NCBI RefSeq assembly: GCF_901709675.1
Contig: NC_051097.1
Coordinates: forward strand, 3,648,539-3,712,538
Direction: 5' to 3'
Source: Syngnathus acus
Taxonomy: Eukaryota > Chordata > Actinopteri > Syngnathiformes > Syngnathidae
Length of the DNA stretch: 64,000 nt
The notes under the pieces were generated by a model. That model was not told the DNA's origin. It did no database searches and was given only the letters and a program-made list of their open reading frames with translations. Shown piece by piece: positions 1 to 58,575 of the stretch (position 1 is the first letter of the stretch; every line of letters starts with the position of its first letter). The translations under genes were made by a program, and so were the position numbers.

Positions 1-44079
<44,079 letters not shown>

Positions 44080-44945
44080 GACGCACGCACCGAGGAGTCT
44101 AGTACGGCACCGGTTGGAGTGGAGAAACGACCGGCTGGGCACCCCCTGACGCCAAACATAAGTCTCTCTTTCCTTCTGTTTAGCTTTCGTCTTTCTCCTA
44201 CTTTCTCTCAAAAGTCACTCAAAGTCAACAGTGGCGTCATATTTGTATTGTCAGACGGGCTGTGCCATGCGTCTCTGCCGCGTAAATCCACGTCAAAACG
44301 AGTTGTGCGCCCAAAGATGGACCTCTCCGGCAGTGAGTCGTCTTCCAACTGATGATATGAGGGGGAGGCAGAGCATCCATCCAGATGACTTCAACTTTAA
44401 TAAAAGCAGCCCCTCATACTGCTCGGCCCCCACACGTCATACGCTGTAAAAAGCACAGTGAGTGGTTGCCGTGTCAAATAAATGACTTTTAATTTAATCG
44501 ATCGGTCTAATGAACCCGGGTAAAATATTTAAATATTTGATCAGATTTGAACCTTTTTCAGGAAAAACCTACAATATTCTTTTTTATGTGTTTAATACGG
44601 GTTTGCCTTATCAATTTACAATCGTGACCCATTAACGGCATCCGATAGAAAAGGATCACAAGTTAGACAATGACAAAAGGCATTGTAACAAAATATACTT
44701 AATAAAAGATAACGCTCAACCCGATTTTAGTTTTCTTCAATGCAGTGTACAAATACAACTCCCCAAATAGTCGAAAGTCTCCCCCTGGTGGTCCTTACAT
44801 GCGCTACTTTCCAATAAATCCAGTACTTTTATAAATTACAGAATCACTCTAATATAGCTGTGCGTAAATGTCTCAGTATTATTCGCTCTTTCAATTATCT
44901 TTTCCATTTTAATTATTTTCACAGCAAAAGGGAGTACTCTAAAGA

Positions 44946-45012
44946 AGTGGTCCCCAGCCTTTTTAGCACCACAAACCGGATTACTGTCAGACAATATTTT
45001 AGACAGGCCGGT
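44946..45012. repeat. hAT fragment (GTGGTCCCCAGCC end)
   Basis: AGTGGTCCCCAGCCTTTTTA, then GCACCACAAACCGG and GTCAGACAATATTTTAGACA, the left end of a very common fish hAT family. The rest is missing. Confidence 0.6.
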
Positions 45013-45544
45013 GTTTGATGACGTCACGATTCTTTAGTGAACTTTTTTTTTTTTTAAAACCAATTCTGAAAATCAAAAGTCGCAAGCATCAATAAATCAA
45101 ATAATTGCCGACTGCACATTGTTTTCGTCGCAAAAATCGTCCGTGTTTGAACTACAATCCAATTTCCGCAAAACAGACCAACCACAATCCTAAACGTCAT
45201 TGTACTGTCTTTCCAGCCAATCATGTAACAGCACAACAACGTGCGTACCACATAAACACCACCATCCCAACTCAGCCTTCAACCCTTAGTTCCGTGGGGG
45301 AATTCTGCATGCGAACACGACAGTGTAACTATAATCATAAACGTGAATCCACTGTGCAACTTTACTTGCAGTATCCTCATACGAACAAACAGCACAAATA
45401 TGCAGCGCAGGAACGCAGCGTGTAGGACTCGCTTGTTTCCCCCCATTTCCGGGTCAGTGCTCTGTGTGGCGCCCTGGTCATTGCTGTCCAATGGGAACAC
45501 AGATCGTCACCAGGATGTGTATACGTACTTCACTTGCAAAACGT

Positions 45545-45640
45545 AGTCTGAATACGAACCGCACCAAACGAAAAAAAATAATTCCGTTTTTGGTCCGGAC
45601 CAAACAGGCGGACTGAAGGACTTTTCTGGTCTGAATACAC
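45545..45640. repeat. MITE-like fragment with paired GTCTGAATAC ends
   Basis: GTAGTCTGAATACGAACCGC at one side, TGGTCTGAATACACCC at the other, with TTTGGTCCGGACCAAAC as a near-perfect internal palindrome. Superfamily not assigned. Confidence 0.45.
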
Positions 45641-45649
45641 CCTAAAACA

Positions 45650-45973
45650 CAGGTGTCAAACTCAAGGCCCGGGGGCCAGATACGGCCCGCCACATCATTT
45701 TATGTGGCCCGCGAAGACAAATTGTGCGTCAAATTCGTGTCATTACTAGAATTGCAAATTGTCTTCACTTTTAATATCTTTTTTTTTTTTAATATTTGAC
45801 CAGTTCTTACTCATCTGATTTGAAAACGAGTTATTTGTCAGTTTGTTTTGTAGCTTTTACTGTATATAATATGAGGTGCTCAAACATTTATTTGGGTTGA
45901 CAGTCATAATGGCCCTCCGAAAGAAGCTATGACTACAATGTGGCCCATGAAAAAAATTAGTTTGGCACCCCTG
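45650..45973 (+). mobile_element. hAT-type MITE (GTGTCAAACTC family), copy 2
   Basis: CAGGTGTCAAACTCAAGGCC at the left, TTTGGCACCCCTG at the right (inverse CAGGGGTGCCAAA). CCTAAAACA before and CCTTAAAACA after look like an imperfect target duplication. Non-coding. Confidence 0.78.
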
Positions 45974-46506
45974 CCTTAAAACATACAGGAAAGTGGGCCC
46001 TTAAGGACTGGAATTGCAATTCTGAGTGTTTGGAAATGCATGCAAAAATGATAAAGTTAAACTTAATAAACTTTTGGTTGAAATTTTAGGAGGAACCTAA
46101 ATTCATATTGATATATGCTCAAGTTTTGAATGCACATATCCAATTGTTTCATGTTTCAGTACTTTTTCCATAACTTCATTCAGCAGTTGGGGGTTTGCAA
46201 CCAAAGATGCCCCAAGTTTAAGTGTAGAGGTGCATTTTAGATTCATTCAGAAATTTGACCCATAAAAGAACTTTTAAATTGTTTGTTTGTAATTTATATA
46301 GCTAGGAATCTGGGATATTAAAAAATGCATACAACAAAAACTAATATAACATGTTTTTACACACATCCCACCAACAAAGACTTTAAATGAATGCCTAAAT
46401 GTACTGAATTTGTCAAAGCGTGTTGCCCTGACAGTTTCAAGTGCAGCTTTTTGGTAGTTAGCTTTAAAGACAATTTCTTCTTCAATGAGGCTCTGATCTT
46501 CATTCG

Positions 46507-51093
<4,587 letters not shown>

Positions 51094-51527
51094 CTTGACC
51101 CTGGGACAGACAAATGCTGTACACACAAATATAGACAATGAGCAGAAGACATTGGGAATGTCTCCATGAATAATCACCTCATGCACATCATTGTCCTTCA
51201 TCACGGTTCAGTCAGCGTTAAAACTGACCAAGCATGCGTGAAGCTGCTTCTCAAACAACTGTGGTTTACTAAATGGCTTTTTAAAAGTCTATTTATATAT
51301 TACTACCAAGTCCATTAATGAGCATAAACACAACACTATAAATTAGGTTGTAAGCAAACACTTTTGACACATTTTTAACATTTTGTATCGGGTGCGTTTG
51401 AAGACATCGGGAAAACTCAAGTGAGTGGTCACCTCTGGCAGGAAAAATGTTTGAAGTTACGCCAAATTTAAAAACGACGTCGACAAGAAACGAATAAGAA
51501 AACGAAAGAATTAAAAACTGTACTTAC

Positions 51528-51600
51528 CTAGAGAAACTAGTCAAGTCCAACAGCGTGACTCTCCTTCAGTGGATTGACTAGTAGATTTTTCTTCTTCTTT
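51528..51600 (-). other. alad: Probable alad non-coding first exon
   Basis: CTAG/GTAAGTA at 51528/51527 is a strong minus-strand donor upstream of the coding exon acceptor at 51101-51102. Vertebrate alad genes have untranslated first exons. The 5' limit is a guess. Confidence 0.45.
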
Positions 51601-51960
51601 CGATTCGACCCACACTGTTAATACCTCGCTAGTTATCACTATCGCCATCTAGCGACTCGGTGGTTGCTAAAAACAAAACAATTATACCAGGCATATCCCA
51701 TCAAACGAATAATTACATTGTGGCACGTATCGTATCGTTAGCATTAATTTGACACGTCATAACATTGGGTTATTTGGAAAAAACGGACGCCACAAGTAGT
51801 AGTGTATCGGCCACCATACTATTGCATGGTATTCTCGCGATGTTGCCGCAACGGTGAGATAGAAAATGACGATGCTAATGCCGTGTTAGCATTGTGCATT
51901 GTCGCTTTTCCACAACTAAATGGAAAAGACAGCACTCCACTCCGATTGAGGTACAGAAAC
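51600..51960. promoter_or_regulatory. Shared divergent promoter of alad and tmem203
   Basis: The only sequence between the alad first exon (minus) and the tmem203 transcript (plus). It contains TCTCGCGA at 51833-51840 (eight of ten bases of the vertebrate TCTCGCGAGA promoter element) and CGCCATCT near 51644-51651, which on the minus strand is an AGATGGCG YY1-type site close to the alad start. Both elements are typical of housekeeping promoters without TATA boxes. Confidence 0.6.
51833..51840. promoter_or_regulatory. TCTCGCGA promoter element
   Basis: Eight-base match to the palindromic TCTCGCGAGA motif, known in vertebrates to be bound by BANP and to drive CpG-island housekeeping promoters. 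Just downstream, CAACG/GTGAGA (51850-51858) could be a tmem203 5'-UTR donor. Confidence 0.55.
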
Positions 51961-52292
51961 GCGTAGTCACACAATTACTCATAATTCATAACTCAATTCA
52001 AGAGTTATATGGAACGCCAGTTTGACTGTTTCATCTCCGGTAATGTGTTGTTTGCTAGAACTTGTGTTGCGATGAGGCTGGCTCCAATGTTAAGCTCTCT
52101 GCGACGATGCCTCGTTGTCTGCGCTTCAATATGGACTGAATTTAACAGTTTTCGCTTGGATAACACTAGCTGATATGCCAGAAGACATACGAATGTGTGC
52201 GAGAAAAATGTGTGCATATACGGCCAGTCGATGCTGCTAAACTAATTAAATAAAGGTCATGTCCTCACACTTTTATTGTCATTGTTTTCTAG

Positions 52293-52504
52293 GAGTGTTT
52301 TCTGATATCCAGAGACTCGGAGTACATCTTGCATCTGGATGGATTCAGAGATGTAGCCAAAAGTGAAGTGTCTCTTATGAGCTTTTTGACCTCCCTCGAC
52401 CAGACACACTTGGCAAGTCTTAACTCCTCTTAGGTGGCATCTACTCAGGGCACCAGTTGTTTTTCAACAGTACATATCTAAGTGAACATCCAGATTTCTC
52501 CACC
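52293..52504 (+). other. tmem203: Probable tmem203 5' UTR exon part
   Basis: TTGTTTTCTAG ending at 52292 is a good acceptor, pairing with a donor near 51854. There is no ATG in frame with the protein between here and 52505. Confidence 0.45.
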
Positions 52505-52921
52505 ATGCTGTTCTCTTTACGCGAACTTGTTCAGTGGCTAGGCTTTGCCACTTTTGAACTCTTTCTTCACTTACTGGCGTTGCTGGTTTTCAGCATGCTG
52601 GTTGCCCTTCGTGCTGACATGTTCACCGCCACGTTAAGCTGGTGGCTGGTGTTCGTCCCCTTGTTTGCCGCTGATGGTCTCAGCACCTACTTCACAGCTA
52701 TAGTATCCATCCGGCTTTACCAGGAGAATGAGAAACGCCTGGCAGTGCTGCGGCTGCTTTGGGTGCTGACGGTGCTCAGTCTGAAGCTGGTGTGTGAGGT
52801 GCTGCTGTGCCAAAAGTTGGCGGAGCAAGAACAAGCCAGAGACCTTTGGTTTGGCCTCATCGTCTCACCACTGTTCATCCTTCTGCAGCTGCTGATGATA
52901 CGAGCATGCCGAGTGAACTGA
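52505..52921 (+). CDS. tmem203: Transmembrane protein 203
   Basis: Single coding exon, 138 residues (human 136). The start CACCATGC gives MLFSLRELVQWLGFATFELF, matching the mammalian N-terminus; the frame is open upstream but has no ATG. Four hydrophobic segments (about residues 12-35, 42-65, 77-98, 113-132) fit the known four-span topology. The last residues LLQLLMIRACRVN are identical to mammals, and RLAVLRLLWVLTVLSLKLVC is nearly so. There is a two-residue insertion in the loop QEQARD. Known in mammals as an ER/lysosomal membrane protein linked to calcium homeostasis, STING signalling and sperm development. Confidence 0.97.
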   Translation: MLFSLRELVQWLGFATFELFLHLLALLVFSMLVALRADMFTATLSWWLVFVPLFAADGLSTYFTAIVSIRLYQENEKRLAVLRLLWVLTVLSLKLVCEVLLCQKLAEQEQARDLWFGLIVSPLFILLQLLMIRACRVN

Positions 52922-53308
52922 GGAGGTGGTTGGATGTTTAACATTGCAAGAAGCGGTTTTCATCTGCTGTCAAGAAGTTTAAAGCACAACAAGGGTCTGT
53001 GCTTCAGTTTGGCTTTATGGCACCACCTTGTTTGTTGTGAACATGGATCAAAGCCGTATGTTCCACGTGTTGCACACATTTAATTTGTGTCTGTGTTTCT
53101 AATTCAACCAAACTGAACAAAAACTGTCACTGTGTTTGGTTGTTTAGATATACAGTGCTTCAAAATGTCTGCTGTATTATGGAGAAAGTCCTACCTTTGT
53201 CTCAATGTATTTTGAGAATTTTTTTTACGTGTCCATTCCAGCAACTTTTGACCTTGACGTTAGTCATAGTCACGTGATTTTATGCTAAACATTTGATTTG
53301 CTCCTGAC

Positions 53309-53314
53309 AATAAA
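53309..53314 (+). terminator. tmem203 polyadenylation signal
   Basis: AATAAA about 390 bp after the stop codon, in an AT-rich 3' UTR. A second AATAAA at 53785-53790 could serve a longer transcript. Confidence 0.55.
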
Positions 53315-53319
53315 ATGAA

Positions 53320-54740
53320 GTCAACGATATAACAGCTTTGAGAGCAGTCAACAGACTGGGTTTTCACACATTTGTGAGTTGTTGAGGGTGCATGGTGTGA
53401 GATATTGCGTGGATATGGGACATAATAGTGCCTCTTATTTGTGCAATAGGTGATAGACAACCTTTGAAGAAAAAAACAATGCACATATGCACACAACGCA
53501 GTGAGGTACCGTGGGATAAGAAACACGGCACAAGCAGTTGCACCAGTAATGTTTTCTTCTTGGGTTGGAAAATTAAGTTTAAGTGAGTCACTTTTCCTTT
53601 TTATTTTGCCTGCTGCCCACACATGTGCACATAGATGACACGCATGTTGGCAAATGGCAGCGGTGTCTAAAATTGGCCATTGTGCGGAAAGTACATGGCG
53701 CTCTGTATATGTAGATTTAGCTAAGACTTTGACAAGATATTTATGATTTGTTATTACTGCAACTTAAGATGTATATAAAATGTAAATAAACCAATATTTA
53801 ATCTTGTTCTTTTCTGAGAAGCTACTAGCGGGTAAATCCTGAGTAACCCGGCCAGTGGGAGTCTAGCACTCCTTCATTTAACCACAGGGAGGCGCTTTTG
53901 CCTTGGTGACAGAAAACATTACTTTTACGCAAGCCAAATCACTGGTTTCACATTCCATGAAAAATCTAATAGTCAGCATACGTAGTCATTTATAATTTGC
54001 GTGTTATTGAGTATAGGAACACTAGCATGTAATTGCCATTAAAGCAAAAATTGCCTTCAGTTATGTCTGATTAAATCCGTGTGGATTTTTTTTATCTTTA
54101 AAGGCGCTTTGTTTTGTTTATACATATACGTAAAAGTTAAATCAATAAGCGAGTTGACAAAAGCATGATTAATAACGCCCACAAGCACCAGATGCGCAGT
54201 GTCAGTATAGTACGTATCCCATGAGGTTTATCCGAGGCGCAATGATTGCTAGTTGGAATTTGTGACTGGGATTTCCCCTTGAAGAGCAATGTGCGCTCTT
54301 CGCGTACTTAATTCTTTTGTCATTGCACTCATTGTGCCACAAAAGGCTTGGTAATGAAAGTTTGATGAGGTACAGTAATCTCTTGTGTGCAGTCATCAGG
54401 GTGCTGATTCATACAAACCAATCCCCTTCTCGGGTCGCATGTTGTTTTTTCCAACCGGATTATCGACAGGTGGAATATTGTATGCGAGCGCAAAAACAGC
54501 AAACGCGCAAAGTAAAATACGATTGTTTCTGCAGTTGTTCCCTCGTTTTTCTGTCTACTTTTAAGCGAGGGTTGTTTTATCTATGCAGATGTAAAGAACG
54601 TTTTTTTAAAAAAGAAAATTACCAAGAAAAGTCAGGTGATCTTGAAAGCCATACCGTTTGATTGACAGATCCTTTTGGCCCAGTCAACAATAGAAACGGG
54701 TGTGGTTTTGCGCCACTGTGACGAAATGGGTGTGTTTGCA
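53320..54740. other. Intergenic region between tmem203 and tprn
   Basis: No gene, repeat family or RNA recognised. Includes the alternative tmem203 polyadenylation site at 53785-53790. Confidence 0.5.
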
Positions 54741-55017
54741 GGACCAAGCAGCCAATCAAGAAGCGAAGAGGAACCTGGAAGTAGCTTTTACTGCGGCGGG
54801 GAGGCGGGGCGGTGTTCGCGGAAAACCGAGCGGAGCGACGGAAGCGGTGAGATTCGAGAAAAGAAAAAGAGAGGTTGGAGAGATGTGTGGGATCGCACTG
54901 TGAACGATACCGCAGGTACAGTCGAACGCAGGTTACGTAGCTGCATCAGGCCGCGGCAAGACCGCAGTGAAGCCTGCCTCCTCTACACCACCTTCCCCGC
55001 GTAATCCCCGCAACGCA
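54741..55017 (+). promoter_or_regulatory. tprn: tprn promoter and 5' UTR
   Basis: Base composition shifts to GC-rich. A CCAAT box lies at 54752-54756 and a GC box (GAGGCGGGGCGG) at about 54801-54812. The following purine-rich, CpG-containing sequence leads without a visible intron to the ATG at 55018. Confidence 0.55.
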
Positions 55018-57084
55018 ATGTCTGGCGGAGGAGAGTTAAGGTACGCCCGCAAGGAGACTGGACAAGAGAGCCCGAGGATGCCGGCCTGGAAGCGAGAGAT
55101 CTTGGAGAGGAGGAAGGCGAAGAGCGGGGGCTCAGGGGGAGCCACGGAGAATGGCGCAGGTGGGAGTCTAAAACGCAGTAACGGGGAACAAACGATTAAC
55201 GGTGCCAATAGTGGCGTACCCAACCGAGACGACTCGCACACCGGACGAAACTATTCCAACACGGCGACCAGTCAGCACATCGCCAACAACAAAGAAAAAA
55301 GACCGGTGGCTTTGGAAGGGACAGCGAGAAGTCAAGTTGACGGACAAGAGAGCTTGGTGCTCCAGGAGAGTCTGGGCCCGCTGGAACAGAACCCCTTCAT
55401 CAAGCTGGAGAAGGAGCGACGGAGGCGACAGGACAGGGAAAACGCCACTCGTCCGATCCAACACATTTTGGAGCTTTACGGTAATGTTCCTGGAATACGG
55501 ACAATCCGAGCAGAGAATATTCTCATAATCGAGTCGGATCCAGATTACGCTCTCGACGGCGAAGGAGTAAAAAGTCCCATTTGGCAACAAAACGGTTATA
55601 GCTCAATGAATGATCTGTTGGACAGAAGAGGGAATGCTATAACTGAGATAAGAGCAAAGGAAGTGGTCATTTATGACACTACGTTGAGCAAGAGCGAGGA
55701 GAACTTGAGCACCCTCGGTCGACCGAACCACAGAGACCCATCGTGTGAGGCAGGTGAGGGTCAAGGGATGGTGAGCCGAATACTGCAGAAATTTGACTCC
55801 AACTACGGGAAGCTGCAGAAAAAGTCTCACAGCACAGAGAACCTGCTAGATCTAGATGGAAGTGCCAGCAGAAGACAGAGAAGCCGGGCCAAGCCGCAGC
55901 TCGATCTGATGCCAAAGCCCAAAACAGATTGGGTCAAAAACTTGAGCAGCAAGCAGTCGTCATCGCCTGTCCTCCTGAGTTCTCCAAAAGCAAAACCGCA
56001 TTCTCCCGTACTTGAGACGGCCGGTCCTCAGCACAACATTGAATCTTCTAAACTGGCGTCCTCCTTCCGGCAGCGACTTGAAGAGAGCGGTGATCATCGG
56101 ACAGCGGCCACACCAAGAGATGAACCAGACGAGGTGCACAAGATGATTTCGGAGGTGATTCTCAATTCCACGGTGCCATCATCAATGCAGAGTCGTCACG
56201 CTGTCTCATCCAAGGTGTTTCACAAGTCACGTGACTTTGAAATTTGTCCGTCCCCTAAGCCAGACCTCTCCCAAATACCTGATGAAGATACTCAGGCACG
56301 GGCCCTGGCAAATCTGCGTATCCAGTCTAAAAACTCTTTCATGGTGATTCCCAAGCGACATCTTGCAGCCACACTTGAAAGTGGCCACACGGCATCACCT
56401 AGCCCTGCTATAATGTCTCCTTCTCACAGAGTGGCAGAGCAGCCTGTGTCAGGAGTGCCATCTTCTCACATATCTACACCTGCAGTAATGCTCCAAAAAC
56501 TGAAGGATGCAAAAAACGACAAGGAAGTGGCGCGGCTGTGTACGCCCCACTCACTTCCGTCTGTTGCCACATCTTCTTCATCGCCTACGCTCTCGCAGAA
56601 TCTGTCTCCATCTCCTACCACACTTTCTCCACCTGCCTTGACTTCTCCTCCCTCTTCTCCAGTCGTCCCATTATCACCCACTTTATCTCCACGTGCCCTT
56701 TCACGGGACCCTTCGCCTCCCCCCACAACTGTAGTCACTCCTGCAGAACATCTGCCTGTCACAAACATAGATGACATTGATGTGGGAACCCCACTTCGTG
56801 CTCCTGCACACAGCCCCATAGCGCAGAGGAGGAAGGGGAACACTTTTACTGTGGTGCCTAAACGCCGGGGAGAGGCTGAGGTTAAGCCCAGTTCACCTGA
56901 ACCCCAAGAAGATCCCTCAAGTGATGCCTCACCGGGATCTACGCCCCCTCAGGCCCCATACACTCAACTGGGCTCTCTGCTTAAGAAACGCTACCCAGCT
57001 GTAGATGAGATTGAGGTCATCGGTGGGTACCTTTCCCTCGGAAAGTCCTGTCTTTCCAAGTCGGGCACCCTTGGCAACAAGAAG
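55018..57084 (+). CDS. tprn: Taperin, large first coding exon (partial gene)
   Basis: Taperin localises to the tapered base of hair-cell stereocilia, binds actin and protein phosphatase 1, and is a deafness gene in mammals (DFNB79). This exon gives 689 codons and ends AAG/GTATGA on a codon boundary. Recognised segments: MPAWKREILERRKAK (21-35), YGNVPGIRTIRAENILIIES (about 155-175), SKNSFMVIPKR (about 437-447), a Ser/Pro-rich low-complexity stretch (about 515-575), NTFTVVPKRR (about 608-617) and YPAVDEIEVIGGYLSLGKSC (about 658-677). The start is the first ATG (MSGGGELRYARK); the frame is open upstream but has no ATG. Human taperin has 711 residues, and its KISF phosphatase-binding motif sits in the next exon, outside this window. 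The neighbour tmem203 is also the neighbour in human 9q34.3. Confidence 0.95.
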
Positions 57085-58424
57085 GTATGATTTACAAATG
57101 TTACGTAAACGGAACAAATGTCATTTATTTATATATATACAAACTTTTATAAACCAACAAACTTTCTCTAAAATGAATTACATTTAAATAAATAAAAGTT
57201 AGAAAATGAAAAAAAAATTTATCAAGCGTCATTAAAGTTTCATCTGATCCAAGTTCTATAGAGCCTGCCAGTCACAGGAAAAACTCTAGTTGCATTTGCT
57301 TCCCCCTGGTTGCTCAGGGCTTTGCCGACAATTACAAATTGTCACTTGCCACACTTGACTTGCCCTTTGCAGCAGACTATCAAGAGGTGTGGCCTCACAC
57401 GTAGCAATTATTTTTATTTTTTTTGGCACACCGCCCTGCAAAAGCTGGCTGCACAATCTCATTAGAGCACGGTTGTTTTTTCAAGAAGAGGAGGGTATTC
57501 AGCCAAGAAAGAAGCTCTGGACCTGTGTTATACAGTTAAAGCGATGATATCATGACCGATAATGTGTTATAATTGGATGGTAGCAAAGTCTGGTTCTGGT
57601 CTGGTGACGGTTGCTTAAAGTGTTTACATATTATGTTCAAAAGGCCTTAAATTGATCATGATGAATTGCTACAGGAGTTTATGATTGTCAGACAAGTGCG
57701 GCGCTCAATTAACCTGCATGGCAAGGATTATTTTTAGCTTCATTCTGTGTCGCTCGTATTGGTTGTTTAGCTAGGTGTTTCGTGGTGTGTAAGAAAGAGG
57801 TAACCATGGCAATATCGGTTTAGTTTATAAGTTGACGACCCCTCAGTCTCGCTGCACAATATATAGTATAGTTACAGCACTTTACCAATGAATTTGTCTG
57901 CAAATAGATCAAGGCGGGTGTTTCAGCCTCTCACAATGTTGACCTGCTTTCGGGTTTTCTTGACCTGGCATGCTGTAATCCTCTGCTTTCCAATGCCAGC
58001 CTCTTTTAAGTAGGAAAATACAGTAGCCCACCTACTTGTTTTTGTATTTTTATTTTAAATTGTATCAAATGGGGAGTGTGTGCTTGAATCCATTATAATC
58101 ATCTTTTCTGCCAACCTCGTTCACTTTATATTAGCTGATGATCTGATATTTTCCAGACAATGTTTCAGATGCCTCCTCGAAACACGCTTTCCTATCACTG
58201 TGTGTTCATTTGATGACACAATCAAGCAATGTATTTCTAGAAAATTTAAGCAGTTTGAGAGGCTGAGGAACAACCCAGTAACTTGAGGGATAGGTCCAGG
58301 CTCACACCTCCATCATCTCTTCATCCCTGTGTATGTTTGTATCATGGTAGCATAAGTTAGTATGTTTTTAAATTATTATTGTATCAACAACTTTGGTCCT
58401 TGAAAAACAGCAGATATTACTTGG

Positions 58425-58575
58425 GCTGGCACGATAAAATGTATGAATTTGTTGTTAAGAGGCTGACATTAGAAGATTTGGTAAAAATCGGCTCTAAGCG
58501 ATTACTTGATTATTAAAATAATTGTCAAGTAATATGATAATTGATTACTTGTTGACTAATTGGTTAATTTTGACA
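58425..58575. repeat. Fragment of an ATTAATCGAT-type dispersed repeat
   Basis: GGCTGGCACGATAAAATG, AAGAGGCTGACATTAGAAG and GATAATTGATTACTTGTTGA; shares the GAGGCTGACA motif and overall plan with 3885-3995. Confidence 0.4.

Larger units (their letters stand above)
44080..46506. other. Intergenic region between npr2 and alad
   Basis: Upstream of the npr2 start and downstream of the alad stop, both genes on the minus strand. Contains a hAT left-end fragment (44946-45012), a fragment with GTCCGGACCAAAC and paired GTCTGAATAC ends (45545-45640) and a hAT MITE (45650-45973). No clear TATA box or polyadenylation signal was identified for either gene. Confidence 0.55.

Noticed and set aside
44080-44211. 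Upstream extension of the npr2 reading frame
   Set aside because: The frame is open back to 44211 but begins at TTG; the first ATG, directly before the signal peptide, is at 44079.
52457-52504. Longer N-terminus for tmem203
   Set aside because: The open frame upstream begins at TTG, not ATG, and does not match the family; the ATG at 52505 gives the conserved start.
54967-55017. Longer N-terminus for tprn
   Set aside because: Begins at GTG; the first ATG is at 55018.
56466-56843. Minus-strand frame of 125 codons opposite tprn
   Set aside because: Antisense of the Ser/Pro-rich taperin stretch, which gives Gly/Val/Glu-rich nonsense.
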